64,000 nt of DNA from Streptomyces mirabilis (GTDB lineage: Bacteria; Actinomycetota; Actinomycetes; Streptomycetales; Streptomycetaceae): contig NZ_CP074102.1 in NCBI RefSeq assembly GCF_018310535.1, positions 1,054,001-1,118,000 on the forward strand, read 5' to 3'. The translations under genes and the position numbers were made by a program. The notes beneath the pieces are model-generated. The model did not search any database. It worked only from the letters and a program-made list of their open reading frames with translations, and had not been told where the DNA came from. Positions within the stretch are counted from its first letter, which is position 1, and each line of letters opens with the position of its first letter. Positions 18,841-28,624 of this stretch are shown here, in pieces.

Positions 18841-19227
18841 CTAGGCAGCCCCGGACCGTTCGAGAGCGTCCACCGTTCCCTGCGCCAGGCCGACGATGAC
18901 GTCGGACTTTAGGGTCCGGAGCGCCGCGACGGCCCCTTTGGAAGTATGCAGTGAGATCGGCGAAGGGCGTCATGGGGTCCCACAGCTGGTCGCCGACGAG
19001 GCGACGATAGTTGAGGTCGCCCTTCATGATGCTGAGCGTGGCGCTCGCGAACTCGACACGAAGGTCCTCGGGCATCTCCTCATACGCAGCGGAGCGCAGG
19101 AGAACGGGTGGGTGCGGACCTCCAAGCTTCCTGCCGCCATGGCCTTCCACAGTCGGACACCGATCCGACCAGCTTCACCCGTCGCCTCGGTGAGGCGAAG
19201 GAGGCAGTCGACGACATCAGCCGTCAT
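18841..19227 (-). pseudogene. Frameshifted remnant of an unknown gene
   Basis: Three pieces of protein-like sequence follow one another in shifting frames: TADVVDCLLRLTEATGEAGR, then LRSAAYEEMPEDLRVEFASA and NYRRLVGDQLWDPMTPFADL, then AVAALRTLKSDVIVGLAQGT to a stop at 18841. At least two frameshifts separate them. I do not recognise the family. The IS5 element lies immediately downstream. Confidence 0.45.
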
Positions 19228-19524
19228 CGCGTCGGAGACGTACTGGGGCTAGGGCTTGACGTGAAGCACGACCCGTTCGGCGTGCCGGTGTTCGAGGAGG
19301 TGATCAATGAGGTAGCCATGAGCGCCACCCCGAGCACCATCACCGGATGCCGTCGATCATCGAGCGGGGAACCGCAGCCCGTCATCTTCGTACGTCGCGG
19401 AAGACCTCGGAGGGCTCATCGCCGAGCAAGGGATTGCTCTCTTTGGGGGAAGGAGGAATGAGCTGCACGCTGCACTGCGATAGGAATCAGTGTCGAGTGA
19501 TGCGTATCGCTCTTCCGTCGAGAA

Positions 19525-20727
19525 TTGAGGGTGACCTTGCCTGGCTCTGACGTATTGGTCAGTGCGCATGATCTCAGTGCTCCCCAGCGCTTGGCCCTGG
19601 AGGCATGCGTGGTTGCGGCGGCGACCCTCTCGACGGCTGAGGGGGAGGCCAGGGCCAAGTTGAGTGTCTTGTTCGAGTGCCACGGCAGGTATTTGCGGGC
19701 GTATGGACCCGGCGCGGGTGCATTGCGGTTCGGTGAGTTTCGGCGTGGGCTGTCAGGTCCGCTGGAGGAACTACTTCCTGGAAGCCGAATTCCCAAGGAT
19801 CTTCAGGGCCTTCAACTGCTGGATGAAGAGGGGCGGGCCTCTGCAGCCTTGCTGCAGCTGGCGTTCGAGGAGCTCCCTCTCGGATCGGCACCCGGGCTCG
19901 ATGTGGACATACAGCATCTGCGCAGTGTGATGCGTGCTGTGTCGAAATATCGGCCGGGCACGGCCCTGCATCGACTGTCACCAGAAATCGTTCAGCACTG
20001 TCTCGTCATGGCATTGATGGCTGCCGGGCAGGACCAGTACGTCGCAGGACGCGAAAGGCTGATCCTGGCCCCGGTGCAGAAGCGCCGAGCGGTAGCCCGT
20101 TTGCCCCACGTGCTGCGTCAGTTGGGCGTCTACGCCGAAATTCCTGCTGACCGCAGCTTCCTCGGCTGGTGTGCGCGCTGCCCATTCTGCCAGTGGACGA
20201 TGCACGCGTTCCCAGACCGGGACGGCGGCGCCGCCTTCCGATGCGCTTGGCAAGAGCATCGGGACCGCGGTGCGGAATTCGGCATGCGGGTCACAGATGC
20301 AGGGCCGCGCCTCGCCTATAGCGGCGAGCTGCGCGTGAACCTTCCCCAGCCGCTGCTCGCGGAGGAGCACCTGGCTCTTTCCTACGGACTGTGGTTGTGG
20401 ATCACTCTGCCTGGCCTTTTCGAGGTCGCGCTGCGCGACAAACTCATCGATCTAGGCGCAGACGTTGAGCTCTGGCCGTTCGGTGATGCCTACGACCTTC
20501 ACGTCACCAAAGGGGGACTGACCTGGCGGCTGGACGCCAAGGTCTGGAAGGACACGCATGGCCTTGCTGAGTCGTTGCGCGCGAAGGAGGCGTCAGTCCC
20601 GCGCATGTTCATCGTGATCCCTGACCACCTCAAGGGATTCGTACAGCTGTTGGAGGGCATCGTGGGGCCACTCGGCTGGAAGGTGTTGACCGAGGGCCGT
20701 CTACTTACCCAGGTAGCGGCGGCATGA
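19525..20727 (+). CDS. pPIWI-RE system restriction-endonuclease-like protein (REase/Y-type)
   Basis: About 400 residues; TTG 19525, GTG 19531 and TTG 19537 are possible starts (GAGGG lies just upstream of the last). A Cys/His cluster near residues 215-245 (WCARCPFCQWTMHAF, then FRCAWQEH) looks like a zinc site. The C-terminal domain shows a PD-(D/E)XK core: WPFGDAYDLHV, then WRLDAKVWKD with the Asp and AxK, followed by PRMFIVIPDHLKGFV. This matches the REase of the three-gene pPIWI-RE systems described by Burroughs, Ando and Aravind. It overlaps the helicase ATG (ATGA). Role: presumed effector nuclease acting with the PIWI and helicase proteins against invading DNA or R-loops. Confidence 0.8.
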   Translation: MRVTLPGSDVLVSAHDLSAPQRLALEACVVAAATLSTAEGEARAKLSVLFECHGRYLRAYGPGAGALRFGEFRRGLSGPLEELLPGSRIPKDLQGLQLLDEEGRASAALLQLAFEELPLGSAPGLDVDIQHLRSVMRAVSKYRPGTALHRLSPEIVQHCLVMALMAAGQDQYVAGRERLILAPVQKRRAVARLPHVLRQLGVYAEIPADRSFLGWCARCPFCQWTMHAFPDRDGGAAFRCAWQEHRDRGAEFGMRVTDAGPRLAYSGELRVNLPQPLLAEEHLALSYGLWLWITLPGLFEVALRDKLIDLGADVELWPFGDAYDLHVTKGGLTWRLDAKVWKDTHGLAESLRAKEASVPRMFIVIPDHLKGFVQLLEGIVGPLGWKVLTEGRLLTQVAAA

Positions 20728-23700
20728 GCGGGCTCGTCGCCGCACTCGCGCTGGCCGAGCACTATTTCCCGACGAAGGACGAGGAGTCCTCCGCCTTTGT
20801 CGTGGACCTGGACCAAGCGGCGGGGCTCTTGTCCGGACGTTTTCCCGCTGCCTGGAGGGCCTGGCACTCCCTGCCCTACCCCGAAAAGCAGCGCGTCGGG
20901 CGCATGCTGCGCCACCGGGCGCCGGAGCTGGCCAGCTACAGCCGCATGCGCGAGCAGGTGTCGGAGCTGCTGGCCCACGATGACGACAACCTGATCAAAG
21001 CCTGCTACCGGCCCGGCCAGATGGACGCGTCCGGTCGGCTCCTCACCCTGGTGCCCGTCCACGGCCAGGCTCCGCTGGAGGTCGCCGACCGCGCCTTGGA
21101 CCAGGCGGAGCGTACCCAGCGAGGCTCAGCCAAGGTTCGCGTCGCGGGGAACGGCCGATGGCAAGCCTCTCTGGGCGGACGTGCCATCCAGGTGGATTTC
21201 ACCGCTGAAGGCAAGCCTCGTTACAACCCGCCGCAGTTCACCACCCAGGTTGCATGTCTCGACCTCATGGTGGACTTGGACGCCCTGCTGCTGACCGCGA
21301 GCCTGATGGACTCCATTCTTCCCGGCCCCGCCTACCGTCATAGGCAGTTGCACGTGTTGCTGAGCGTGGCCATGGGGTACCGGGAGGGCGGACACTGCAC
21401 GGCAAATCTGCGGGCTGGCGCGCTGCTGCATCTGAGTGCGCCTACCGGAGCAGGCAAGAACGTCCTGGCTGAGGTGCTGTGCGTCCACCTGGCCCTGCGG
21501 GGATACACAGTGACCTTCGTGGTGGGCGAGAATGACGACGTCTATGTCGAGGCCGCCACCATCGACAAGGCGTTGGCCAAGCTCAGCGGCCAAGGCGATA
21601 CGTCGCGGCTTCGCTGCACGCCGCTGACGTCACCTCACGGCCGCCATGAGTTCACGCTGAAGAGCGTCAAGGCTGACAACGACGGCGTCCCCCTGAGCCT
21701 GCTCGGCTCCAAGGTCTTGGATCGCATCGACCAGGCCGGCTACGGATGTCCGGTCAGCGACATGGTGGAGGTGAAGCCGGGCATCCGCGGCGGTCAGGAG
21801 CCCTGCCGCACATGGGTACGACCGGGGCTTCCGTCCGACGTTCCCAACCCCCGCCACCTGTGCCGCTACGTCCAGGACTGCGGCAAGTTCGACCAGCTCA
21901 CCGCAGCCGCCACCGCGTCGGTGATCGTCACGAACCACGCGTTTCTTCTGTCCGGCCGTATCTCTGTGCCCGTCGCCATCGACGGCGTCATCCGCAGCAG
22001 CATCAGCGCGCAGGAGTTGTTGCTCCGGATCTCTCACCAGGTCACAATCGATGAGGTCGACCAATTCCAGGCCGCCGGTTTCACTCAGAACACCAAGCAA
22101 GCGGTCCTGGCCGATCACAGCAACCGCACCACGGTCCTGCGTGATCTCGAAGCTGACATGGATCACGTCGCACCCGCAGTCTCCCTGGCCTTCCGCCGTC
22201 CCGTCACCCGCATGAAGTACCTGGCCGAGCAGTTCCTCGACCTGGTTGCGGAATCCGTTATCCGCCCCGAGCCCCATGAAGCCCGCCTGTTGGCCGCTGG
22301 CGAAGACGCCCGCACCGTCTCTCGCACCCGCCAGTACCGTCGGCACTGGTACCAAGCCAGTCGCTACGACCGCGATCTGCTTGAACTCCTCATCGGCGTT
22401 GATCCCGACGACCAGGCCAACGCCACTCAGCGCGAGGAGCTCACCGCACTCATGCCCGCCACCGCGGTACGGCCCAAGGACCGCATCCCACCCGATCGAC
22501 TGCGCCCCGCCCTGCGTCCCGTTCGACGCCTGCTTGAAGACATGCTCAGCCTCGATGAGCGGGAAGGCTCCCAGAGCGAGAGCCACGCCTCCGCCATCAA
22601 GGAACAGCTCCGAGAGTGCCTGCTAGCAGCCCTCCAGGAGAACTTCCCCTTCGATGCGGAAGCCTACGGTGAGGACAAGGAATTCTGGGCCGAGAACCTG
22701 CCCGACGACCGTGCCGAACACGAGCGCTGGGTTCAGATCCAGACGGCCGGCGCCCTACACAGCCTGATGATGAAGACGTGGCTGTCCACACTTCAGCGTT
22801 GTGTGTTCGAACTCGCACGCAAAGCCGATGAGCTCCGCGAATCCGGGCTGCGCTCGGCACAGAAGCTCGCAGATGAGACCGGCCTATACGACGGCGCTAC
22901 CATCGTTCCCTACGGCCCGCTCGGCCACTTGATCATCGGGTTCCGTATCGACGGCATCGACGACCCCTCCGGCCGGCCCCGGCTGACCCTTGAAATGCTG
23001 CGGGGCGACCCACACATCCACACCGCCTACCTCGGTGACGTAGTCGCCCTGGCTGCCGCCGACCACCAGCGAGCAGTCCTGGGCATGTCGGCTACCGGGT
23101 TCTTGCCCCGGGCCGCCGCCACGCACCTGATCGTTCCGCCGACCTGGTGGATGTGTGACGACAATGCCGGCCGCATCGACTTTTTCGCCAGCACCCCACA
23201 GCGCAACGGATCTCCCATCGCCGTGGGCGGGACGCGTCTCTCCGAGCGTGAGGACAACGTCTTCAACCTGGCCTACGCCTGGGCCGACGAACTGGCCGTC
23301 TCACTTGCCCGACTACGCGCTGACCCCGCCACGCGTCATCGTGCCCACGGGCTGGTGGCCACCAACTCCTATGTTCAAGACCGCATCTTCGCCCACGGTC
23401 TCCACGAAGGGCTGGTGCGCGACGGCATCAGCATGAGTATCTTCGCTGCCGAGTCCGACGACCCTGGCGTCACAGCCAAGCTGCCCCGCATCCCCGAACA
23501 GATCGGTCGCATCACCCGCGACCGCTTCGTCGACCTGGTCGCCCTCGATGGTGACGTGATGGTCGCACCCCTGTCGCGCTGCGCACGTTGCCTGAACGTA
23601 CTCGCTGAAGGATCGGATGGCCGCCGAGAATCAGCCATCGGCCTCATCGCCCTAGCTATCCGGCCCGTCATGCCGCTGGATTCCCCCGCGGACATGGCCG

Positions 23701-24155
23701 CCAACATCGCAGGCCATGTCTACCGGCACATGCAGCCCGACGACGACCTCGCCCGCACTCTGCGCCACGCTCGAGCCCTCGCGATTCAACGCATCCAGCT
23801 CCTGCTCGGCTCGCCCAAGCGATTCACCGCATTGCATCCGGACCTCAAGTGCGACCTCGTCGCCACCGTGGTCGGAAACATCACCCAGCTGGCCGGCCGT
23901 GGTCGCCGCGGACAGACCGACGTCGAGTTCCACTTCCTCGACGGCGCCTTCCACGACACCAGCTGGGGAAGTGACCTGCCCGCACTCCTCCGCATGTTGT
24001 ACGAGTCCTACACCGAGGACGAGCTCCTTTGGACCGGTGCCATCCATGGCAGGACGGCCGAGAGCTTCCTCCATTACGCGGCTGCCAGCCCCGACCTGAT
24101 CACCCGACTGAACCGGGGCCGCAGCCTCACCTCCACAGGAGCCGGTCATCACTAG
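20724..24155 (+). CDS. DinG/XPD-like superfamily 2 helicase of the pPIWI-RE system (Z-type)
   Basis: 1,143 residues. Walker A is SAPTGAGKNVLAEVL near residue 240 and the Walker B/DEAH box is VTIDEVDQF. Four well-spaced cysteines between them (YGCPVSD, EPCRTW, HLCRYV, DCGKFD) match an XPD/DinG-type iron-sulfur cluster. TNHAFLLSGRI lies at the motif Ia/II transition, and the C-terminal part holds a second RecA-like fold (VLGMSATGFLPRA; LVATNSYVQDRIFAHG). The N-terminal 200 residues correspond to the Z-type extension of pPIWI-RE helicases. It would unwind duplexes for the nuclease and PIWI partner. Its stop overlaps the start region of the PIWI gene. Confidence 0.85.
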   Translation: MSGLVAALALAEHYFPTKDEESSAFVVDLDQAAGLLSGRFPAAWRAWHSLPYPEKQRVGRMLRHRAPELASYSRMREQVSELLAHDDDNLIKACYRPGQMDASGRLLTLVPVHGQAPLEVADRALDQAERTQRGSAKVRVAGNGRWQASLGGRAIQVDFTAEGKPRYNPPQFTTQVACLDLMVDLDALLLTASLMDSILPGPAYRHRQLHVLLSVAMGYREGGHCTANLRAGALLHLSAPTGAGKNVLAEVLCVHLALRGYTVTFVVGENDDVYVEAATIDKALAKLSGQGDTSRLRCTPLTSPHGRHEFTLKSVKADNDGVPLSLLGSKVLDRIDQAGYGCPVSDMVEVKPGIRGGQEPCRTWVRPGLPSDVPNPRHLCRYVQDCGKFDQLTAAATASVIVTNHAFLLSGRISVPVAIDGVIRSSISAQELLLRISHQVTIDEVDQFQAAGFTQNTKQAVLADHSNRTTVLRDLEADMDHVAPAVSLAFRRPVTRMKYLAEQFLDLVAESVIRPEPHEARLLAAGEDARTVSRTRQYRRHWYQASRYDRDLLELLIGVDPDDQANATQREELTALMPATAVRPKDRIPPDRLRPALRPVRRLLEDMLSLDEREGSQSESHASAIKEQLRECLLAALQENFPFDAEAYGEDKEFWAENLPDDRAEHERWVQIQTAGALHSLMMKTWLSTLQRCVFELARKADELRESGLRSAQKLADETGLYDGATIVPYGPLGHLIIGFRIDGIDDPSGRPRLTLEMLRGDPHIHTAYLGDVVALAAADHQRAVLGMSATGFLPRAAATHLIVPPTWWMCDDNAGRIDFFASTPQRNGSPIAVGGTRLSEREDNVFNLAYAWADELAVSLARLRADPATRHRAHGLVATNSYVQDRIFAHGLHEGLVRDGISMSIFAAESDDPGVTAKLPRIPEQIGRITRDRFVDLVALDGDVMVAPLSRCARCLNVLAEGSDGRRESAIGLIALAIRPVMPLDSPADMAANIAGHVYRHMQPDDDLARTLRHARALAIQRIQLLLGSPKRFTALHPDLKCDLVATVVGNITQLAGRGRRGQTDVEFHFLDGAFHDTSWGSDLPALLRMLYESYTEDELLWTGAIHGRTAESFLHYAAASPDLITRLNRGRSLTSTGAGHH

Positions 24156-26916
24156 CGAACCTCCTCCCTTCCGCGGAAAGCGTCTGCGCCAGCTCGCCTA
24201 CCGCATCACCTCGACCGACTGCGGTCGCATCGTCACCTACGTCCTGCCCCCGCGCGCAGCCGACACCTGGTACGACCTCAGTGCCGCCTACGAAAAGACG
24301 GTCGGCAAGAAGGACGTCCAGCCGCCCTACCGGGCCCTCGACAGCGTGCTTCGGGCAGTCCACGGAGACTGGGTACGCTGGCTGCTGCACGACGACGGAA
24401 CGATCCGGATCGTCGCCCGCAGCCAGCTCGATCCAGAAGACCTGCGGGACGTACTGACCTTCTGGGCCGAAGCCGTCCTACCTGGACAGCAAGGGGAGCA
24501 ACTCGGACGGCTGCTGGGCGACATCGCGGCCGACACCAACGCCGTCCCTGGACCGGCCCCGCTTCCAGCTATCCGAGGCGGGCAGACGGAGCACTGGTGG
24601 GCAGCCGAACTCGCCGCCTGGAACCTCGCCGAACAACTGGCCGCAAGTCCGTGGACCCTTGACGGCCAGGAGATCACGTGGCGCATGGACACTCACGGTG
24701 TCCTCAATGCGTGGGATCACACCATCGCCGGACCCCCGAACCGCCACGGACAGCGGCGATACCAGATGCCACGCCTTTCCGTGTCCCAGGGCACCAGCGG
24801 TCACCTGCCCGACCCCGTCCTGAACATCAACGCGTACGCCACCTTGCTGGCCCGTTCCTGGTACAAGGTGCGCACAATCACCCATGACCTCCCCGGTCTG
24901 CCGCTACTGCTTACCGCCCGCACCGACGGACCTCGCACGGCACCCCGCCTCAATGTGCCCATGGTCTCCGTAGCCCGCCGTCTGGCCGGCAAAGCAGACC
25001 TTCCTAGGCCATGGGACCTCAGGGGCCTCTCGGCCCTCCCTGACGATCTGGACACCATCAGCCTCACGACGCTGGGCTCTCTACGGGCCATTCAGCCCAA
25101 GACCGAGTCCGCTCCGCTCGGCCGCGGCATGGGCATGGAGTTCTACCGGCAAGTGGAACAACGGGTCGCCGCGGTCAATCCCGACCTGGCCGCACGCCAA
25201 CCCCACTATGTCGCTGTCCCCAAGCTTCCCCTGCCCCATGTCTCCGGCGAACGCACCCACAAGGGGCTCATCCAGCCCGAGGACATTCCCGTCACTCTGG
25301 ACGCGGCGCACATCAACAACCTGAGGATCGTTGCCCTCTGGAGCAACGACAGTGTCTGCGCCCGCATGCGCCAGGCCCTCATCACACAGTTTGGTCTACC
25401 GACCGACGCCCTCACCGGCCCCGAAACCACCCACCGCTGTGCAGACGACCGAGTCGAGATCGTTCTTCGCCACGACAAGCACAACATCTTGGCCCACGGC
25501 ACGATGACCGCGACCCAGCGCAGAGAGCTCCTGCACCACCACCCCGAACTGCAACCCCGCTCCGGGTGGACGATCTCCGTCTTCGGCGAAACCCAAGGTG
25601 CTCAAACGAACGCCCACACCCCACACGCCCAACGAGAAGAGCTTGAACAGCAGGACGGCAAGCACCTCTCCCAGCGCGCCCTAGCCACGCATGGGGTCGG
25701 CACCCAGTACCTGCAGTACATGGCCGAGAAGCCACCTGCACTCGGTGAACGAGATAGCGAAGAGACCGACGACGAAACCCTCCACTCGGCAAAGCCCAAG
25801 GCCAAACCCTCGGCACAAGCAGAGGCCAGGCAGCGCGCCGCCTGGCAGAAGCAGAAGCAGCACACGGCTCTCAACGCAGTCCGCGACCTTCTACGCCGCC
25901 ACGGCCTGGTAGACGCCCGTCTCAGCCACGCCTTCGCACCCATCGGCCTCCACGGCGTCTGGCACATCGGCATGTGGCTACGACGCCATGCCACCCGAGC
26001 AACAGCCGGCCGTGGAGGAACCCAGCAGCCAGCGCCCGTCACCCTCACCTTCACAGCCATGCGTCCGGCGAACGGCACCGACGGCGGCCCCTGGCAGACC
26101 TGGGCATGGTCCCCACGCAGCGCCCGCTGGCAGCCTTACGCGCAGGCCACCACCCAACTCCACGCCGACGACCTGGGAATCCCCATAGACGAGGAGCAAA
26201 TCGCCCAGGCCGCCCACAACGCACTCGCCGCCGTCCGACGCCAACTGCCAGAGCCCCGCCCCTACATCGTCTACGTGGATGGAGATGCCACGGAGCGGAT
26301 TTGGACCGGCCTTCGCGACCTGTCCCTGGCCGGCGAGCAGCCCCCGGAACTGAATACCCCGCGGTGGCTCCCTGGTGGGACCCTGCCGGCAACGCAACGA
26401 CCCATCGGTGTCGTTCGCGTCTTGCCCAACTCCCAGCGCCTTGCCCGCCCTGTAGGTACCGAACGGTGGGTCCTGGACAAGTCCACAGGTCAGTGGGCCA
26501 AGCAGACCAACCACACCGTACGCATTCTCTTCCAGCTCCAGGCCCCAGGACCTGACCATCTGCGCATCGCCAGCTTCGCCCTGCCGAACATCCCCAAGAA
26601 CTACGCTGAGCTGAAGCACCGCCCAGGCCGTGACTGGACTCGCTGGTCAACTCAGGCAGAAGACAGCCTGCGCAAGATCTTCTACGCGCACACCAGTACA
26701 CACTTCACTGCCATTGCCCTCGACGCCGACGCAGATCCAGTGTGGATGGGCAAAGCGGCGGCCATCCTCACCAACCAAGCAGCGGCCTGGGACTACCGCC
26801 AGTCCCTCCCCACACCGCTACACCTGGCCCGCAAGATGGACGAGGACCACCCCCACCACCGGCGATCTGTCGAACAAGAAGGCGCCAAGGAAGAGGACGC
26901 CGCTGATCCTCGATGA
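24148..26916 (+). CDS. pPIWI-RE family Argonaute/PIWI protein
   Basis: About 922 residues if counted from ATC 24148. No ATG, GTG or TTG exists between the upstream in-frame stop (24109) and GTG 24346, yet protein-like sequence (RLRQLAYRITSTDCGRIVTY) starts at about 24180 and AGGAG lies at 24137-24141. The N-terminal X-type region is followed by a middle module (LNINAYATLLARSWYKVRT) and a C-terminal RNase H/PIWI part (RPYIVYVDGDATERIWTGLR; PIGVVRVLPNSQRLARPVGT; STHFTAIALDADADPVW). pPIWI-RE proteins are named for conserved Arg and Glu residues and are predicted to bind guide-target duplexes. It is the third gene of a coupled operon with REase and helicase and is followed by a strong terminator. 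Confidence 0.82.
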   Translation: MTSEPPPFRGKRLRQLAYRITSTDCGRIVTYVLPPRAADTWYDLSAAYEKTVGKKDVQPPYRALDSVLRAVHGDWVRWLLHDDGTIRIVARSQLDPEDLRDVLTFWAEAVLPGQQGEQLGRLLGDIAADTNAVPGPAPLPAIRGGQTEHWWAAELAAWNLAEQLAASPWTLDGQEITWRMDTHGVLNAWDHTIAGPPNRHGQRRYQMPRLSVSQGTSGHLPDPVLNINAYATLLARSWYKVRTITHDLPGLPLLLTARTDGPRTAPRLNVPMVSVARRLAGKADLPRPWDLRGLSALPDDLDTISLTTLGSLRAIQPKTESAPLGRGMGMEFYRQVEQRVAAVNPDLAARQPHYVAVPKLPLPHVSGERTHKGLIQPEDIPVTLDAAHINNLRIVALWSNDSVCARMRQALITQFGLPTDALTGPETTHRCADDRVEIVLRHDKHNILAHGTMTATQRRELLHHHPELQPRSGWTISVFGETQGAQTNAHTPHAQREELEQQDGKHLSQRALATHGVGTQYLQYMAEKPPALGERDSEETDDETLHSAKPKAKPSAQAEARQRAAWQKQKQHTALNAVRDLLRRHGLVDARLSHAFAPIGLHGVWHIGMWLRRHATRATAGRGGTQQPAPVTLTFTAMRPANGTDGGPWQTWAWSPRSARWQPYAQATTQLHADDLGIPIDEEQIAQAAHNALAAVRRQLPEPRPYIVYVDGDATERIWTGLRDLSLAGEQPPELNTPRWLPGGTLPATQRPIGVVRVLPNSQRLARPVGTERWVLDKSTGQWAKQTNHTVRILFQLQAPGPDHLRIASFALPNIPKNYAELKHRPGRDWTRWSTQAEDSLRKIFYAHTSTHFTAIALDADADPVWMGKAAAILTNQAAAWDYRQSLPTPLHLARKMDEDHPHHRRSVEQEGAKEEDAADPR

Positions 26917-27031
26917 CCCTCCCCCGGCCTCCATCCCACAGCGCCGTCTTCCCCACCCACAAAAACAAGGCGGTCTCGCGGAGTTCGATGCTGCCGTCGG
27001 GCAGCGCACTGCGCTGACGGAGCCCAAGGCG

Positions 27032-27067
27032 ACCCGTGCGACTCCCAAACGTGGGAGACGCACGGGT
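27032..27067 (+). terminator. Hairpin terminator of the pPIWI-RE operon
   Basis: ACCCGTGCG, A, CTCCC, a 6-nt loop, GGGAG, A, CGCACGGGT: a 14-bp interrupted stem 115 bp after the PIWI stop. The IS256 element entered at the outer edge of the 3' arm; its 8-bp duplication includes that arm, so the hairpin is preserved. Confidence 0.8.
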
Positions 27068-28540
27068 GGGTCTATCAGGAATTAGGTGTGATTCGTCTGT
27101 TTGGCCTACGAGTTGTTCGGTGGGCTGTTCGGCCTACACTCGTCCGGCGGTAAGGCGGCCGTCGAAGAGGACGTCGAACTCGTTGAGGGCGGACTTCCAG
27201 CGGTTGTTCCAGCGCTGGCGGCCGCGGCCGGTGGGGTCGAGGGCGAGGGTGGCGAGGTAGAGGCGTTTGAGGGCGGCCTGCTCGTTGGGGAAGTGTCCGC
27301 AGGCCTGGGCCGCGCGCCGGTAGCGGGAGTTGAGGGATTCGATGGCGTTGGTGGTGTAGACGACCTGGCGGATGGCGTCGGGCAGGCCGAGGAAGGGTAC
27401 GAACTCGCTCCAGGCCCGCTGCCAGGTGCCGGCGATCGAGGGGTAGCGCTTGCCCCACGCGGTGTCGAAGTCGGCGAGCCGTTGCCGGGCCTCTTCCTCG
27501 TTGACGGCGGTGTAGACGGGCTTGAGGTCGCGGGCGACCTCGGCCCAGTCGCGGCGTGATGCGTAGCGCAGGCTGGCGCGGATGAGGTGGACGACGCAGG
27601 TCTGCACGACGGTCTGGGGCCAGACGGTGTTCACCGCGTCGGGCAGGGCGCTCAGCCCGTCGCAGACCAGCATGAGCACGTCGCGGACGCCTCTGTTCTT
27701 GATCTCGGTCAGGACGGTCTGCCAGTACTTGGCGCCCTCGCCGCCGTTCCCGGCCCACAGGCCGAGGATCTCGCGGTAGCCGTCGGCGGTGACCGCGATG
27801 GCCACGTAGACGGGCCGGTTGGCGACGTGACCGTCCCTGATCTTGACGTGCACGGCGTCGATGAAGACGACCGGGTAGACCGGATCGAGCGGGCGTGTGC
27901 GCCATTCCGCCATCGATTCCAGGGCCTTGTCGGTGATCGTGGAGATGGTCTCCTTCGTGGTCGTCATCCCGTAGGTCTGGGCGAGGTGGGAGACGATTTC
28001 GCCGGAGGTCAGGCCCTTGGCGGTCAGCGAGAGCACCAGGTCGTCCAGCGCGCCGGTGCGGCGGGCGTACGCGGGCAGCATCCGGGGCCGGAAGGTGCCC
28101 AGCCTGTCTCTGGGGACCTGCACCGTCACGGCGCCGACTTCCGTCATGACCTTCTTGGTCCGGTAGCCGTTGCGCATGTTGCCGCCTGAGCGGGACCCGC
28201 GCCCGCCGCTCCGGCCGGCCTCGGCGGCCAGGTGTTCGTCCATCTCGGCTTCCAGGGCGGCCTGCATCAGGTGCTGGGCCAGCTCGGGCAGCAGCCCGCC
28301 CTCGCCCATCAGCCGCAGCCCTTCCCCGCGGACCTTCTCGGCCGCCAGCGCGGCCAGCTCCTCCAGCAGCTCGCTGGACAGACCGTTCTGAGACACCGGC
28401 ATCGACTTCACGTCGGCACCCTGGACACTGCTGTCAGCCACGGCAAGCGACACGCGGTCCACGGTCTCAATCAGGTGACCTGTCGTCGTACTCATCAGAT
28501 GACTCCTTCGGGGAGGAACACACCTGATTCATGACACTCC
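27067..28540 (-). mobile_element. IS256-family insertion sequence with 8-bp target duplication
   Basis: About 1,474 bp flanked by perfect CGCACGGG copies (27059-27066 and 28541-28548). The ends are imperfect inverted repeats around GAAT(T/C)AGGTGTG. One intact transposase gene. It separates the convergent pPIWI-RE and BREX operons. Confidence 0.92.
27134..28495 (-). CDS. IS256-family transposase
   Basis: 453 residues, full length. The mutator-type DDE triad is visible: PVVFIDAVHVKIRDG, LMLVCDGLSALPDAV and YTTNAIESLNSRYRRA, with the CVVHLIRASLRY signature between the second Asp and the Glu. The N-terminal DNA-binding region is RNGYRTKKVMTEVGAV. The element looks functional. Confidence 0.95.
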   Translation of the reverse strand: MSTTTGHLIETVDRVSLAVADSSVQGADVKSMPVSQNGLSSELLEELAALAAEKVRGEGLRLMGEGGLLPELAQHLMQAALEAEMDEHLAAEAGRSGGRGSRSGGNMRNGYRTKKVMTEVGAVTVQVPRDRLGTFRPRMLPAYARRTGALDDLVLSLTAKGLTSGEIVSHLAQTYGMTTTKETISTITDKALESMAEWRTRPLDPVYPVVFIDAVHVKIRDGHVANRPVYVAIAVTADGYREILGLWAGNGGEGAKYWQTVLTEIKNRGVRDVLMLVCDGLSALPDAVNTVWPQTVVQTCVVHLIRASLRYASRRDWAEVARDLKPVYTAVNEEEARQRLADFDTAWGKRYPSIAGTWQRAWSEFVPFLGLPDAIRQVVYTTNAIESLNSRYRRAAQACGHFPNEQAALKRLYLATLALDPTGRGRQRWNNRWKSALNEFDVLFDGRLTAGRV

Positions 28541-28624
28541 CGCACGGGTCGCGTGCGGCATGCGCGCCTTACGTCAGCCACTGCGCGAACGATCGGTTCT
28601 TCGACGGACCACAGTCTTGGGTAT

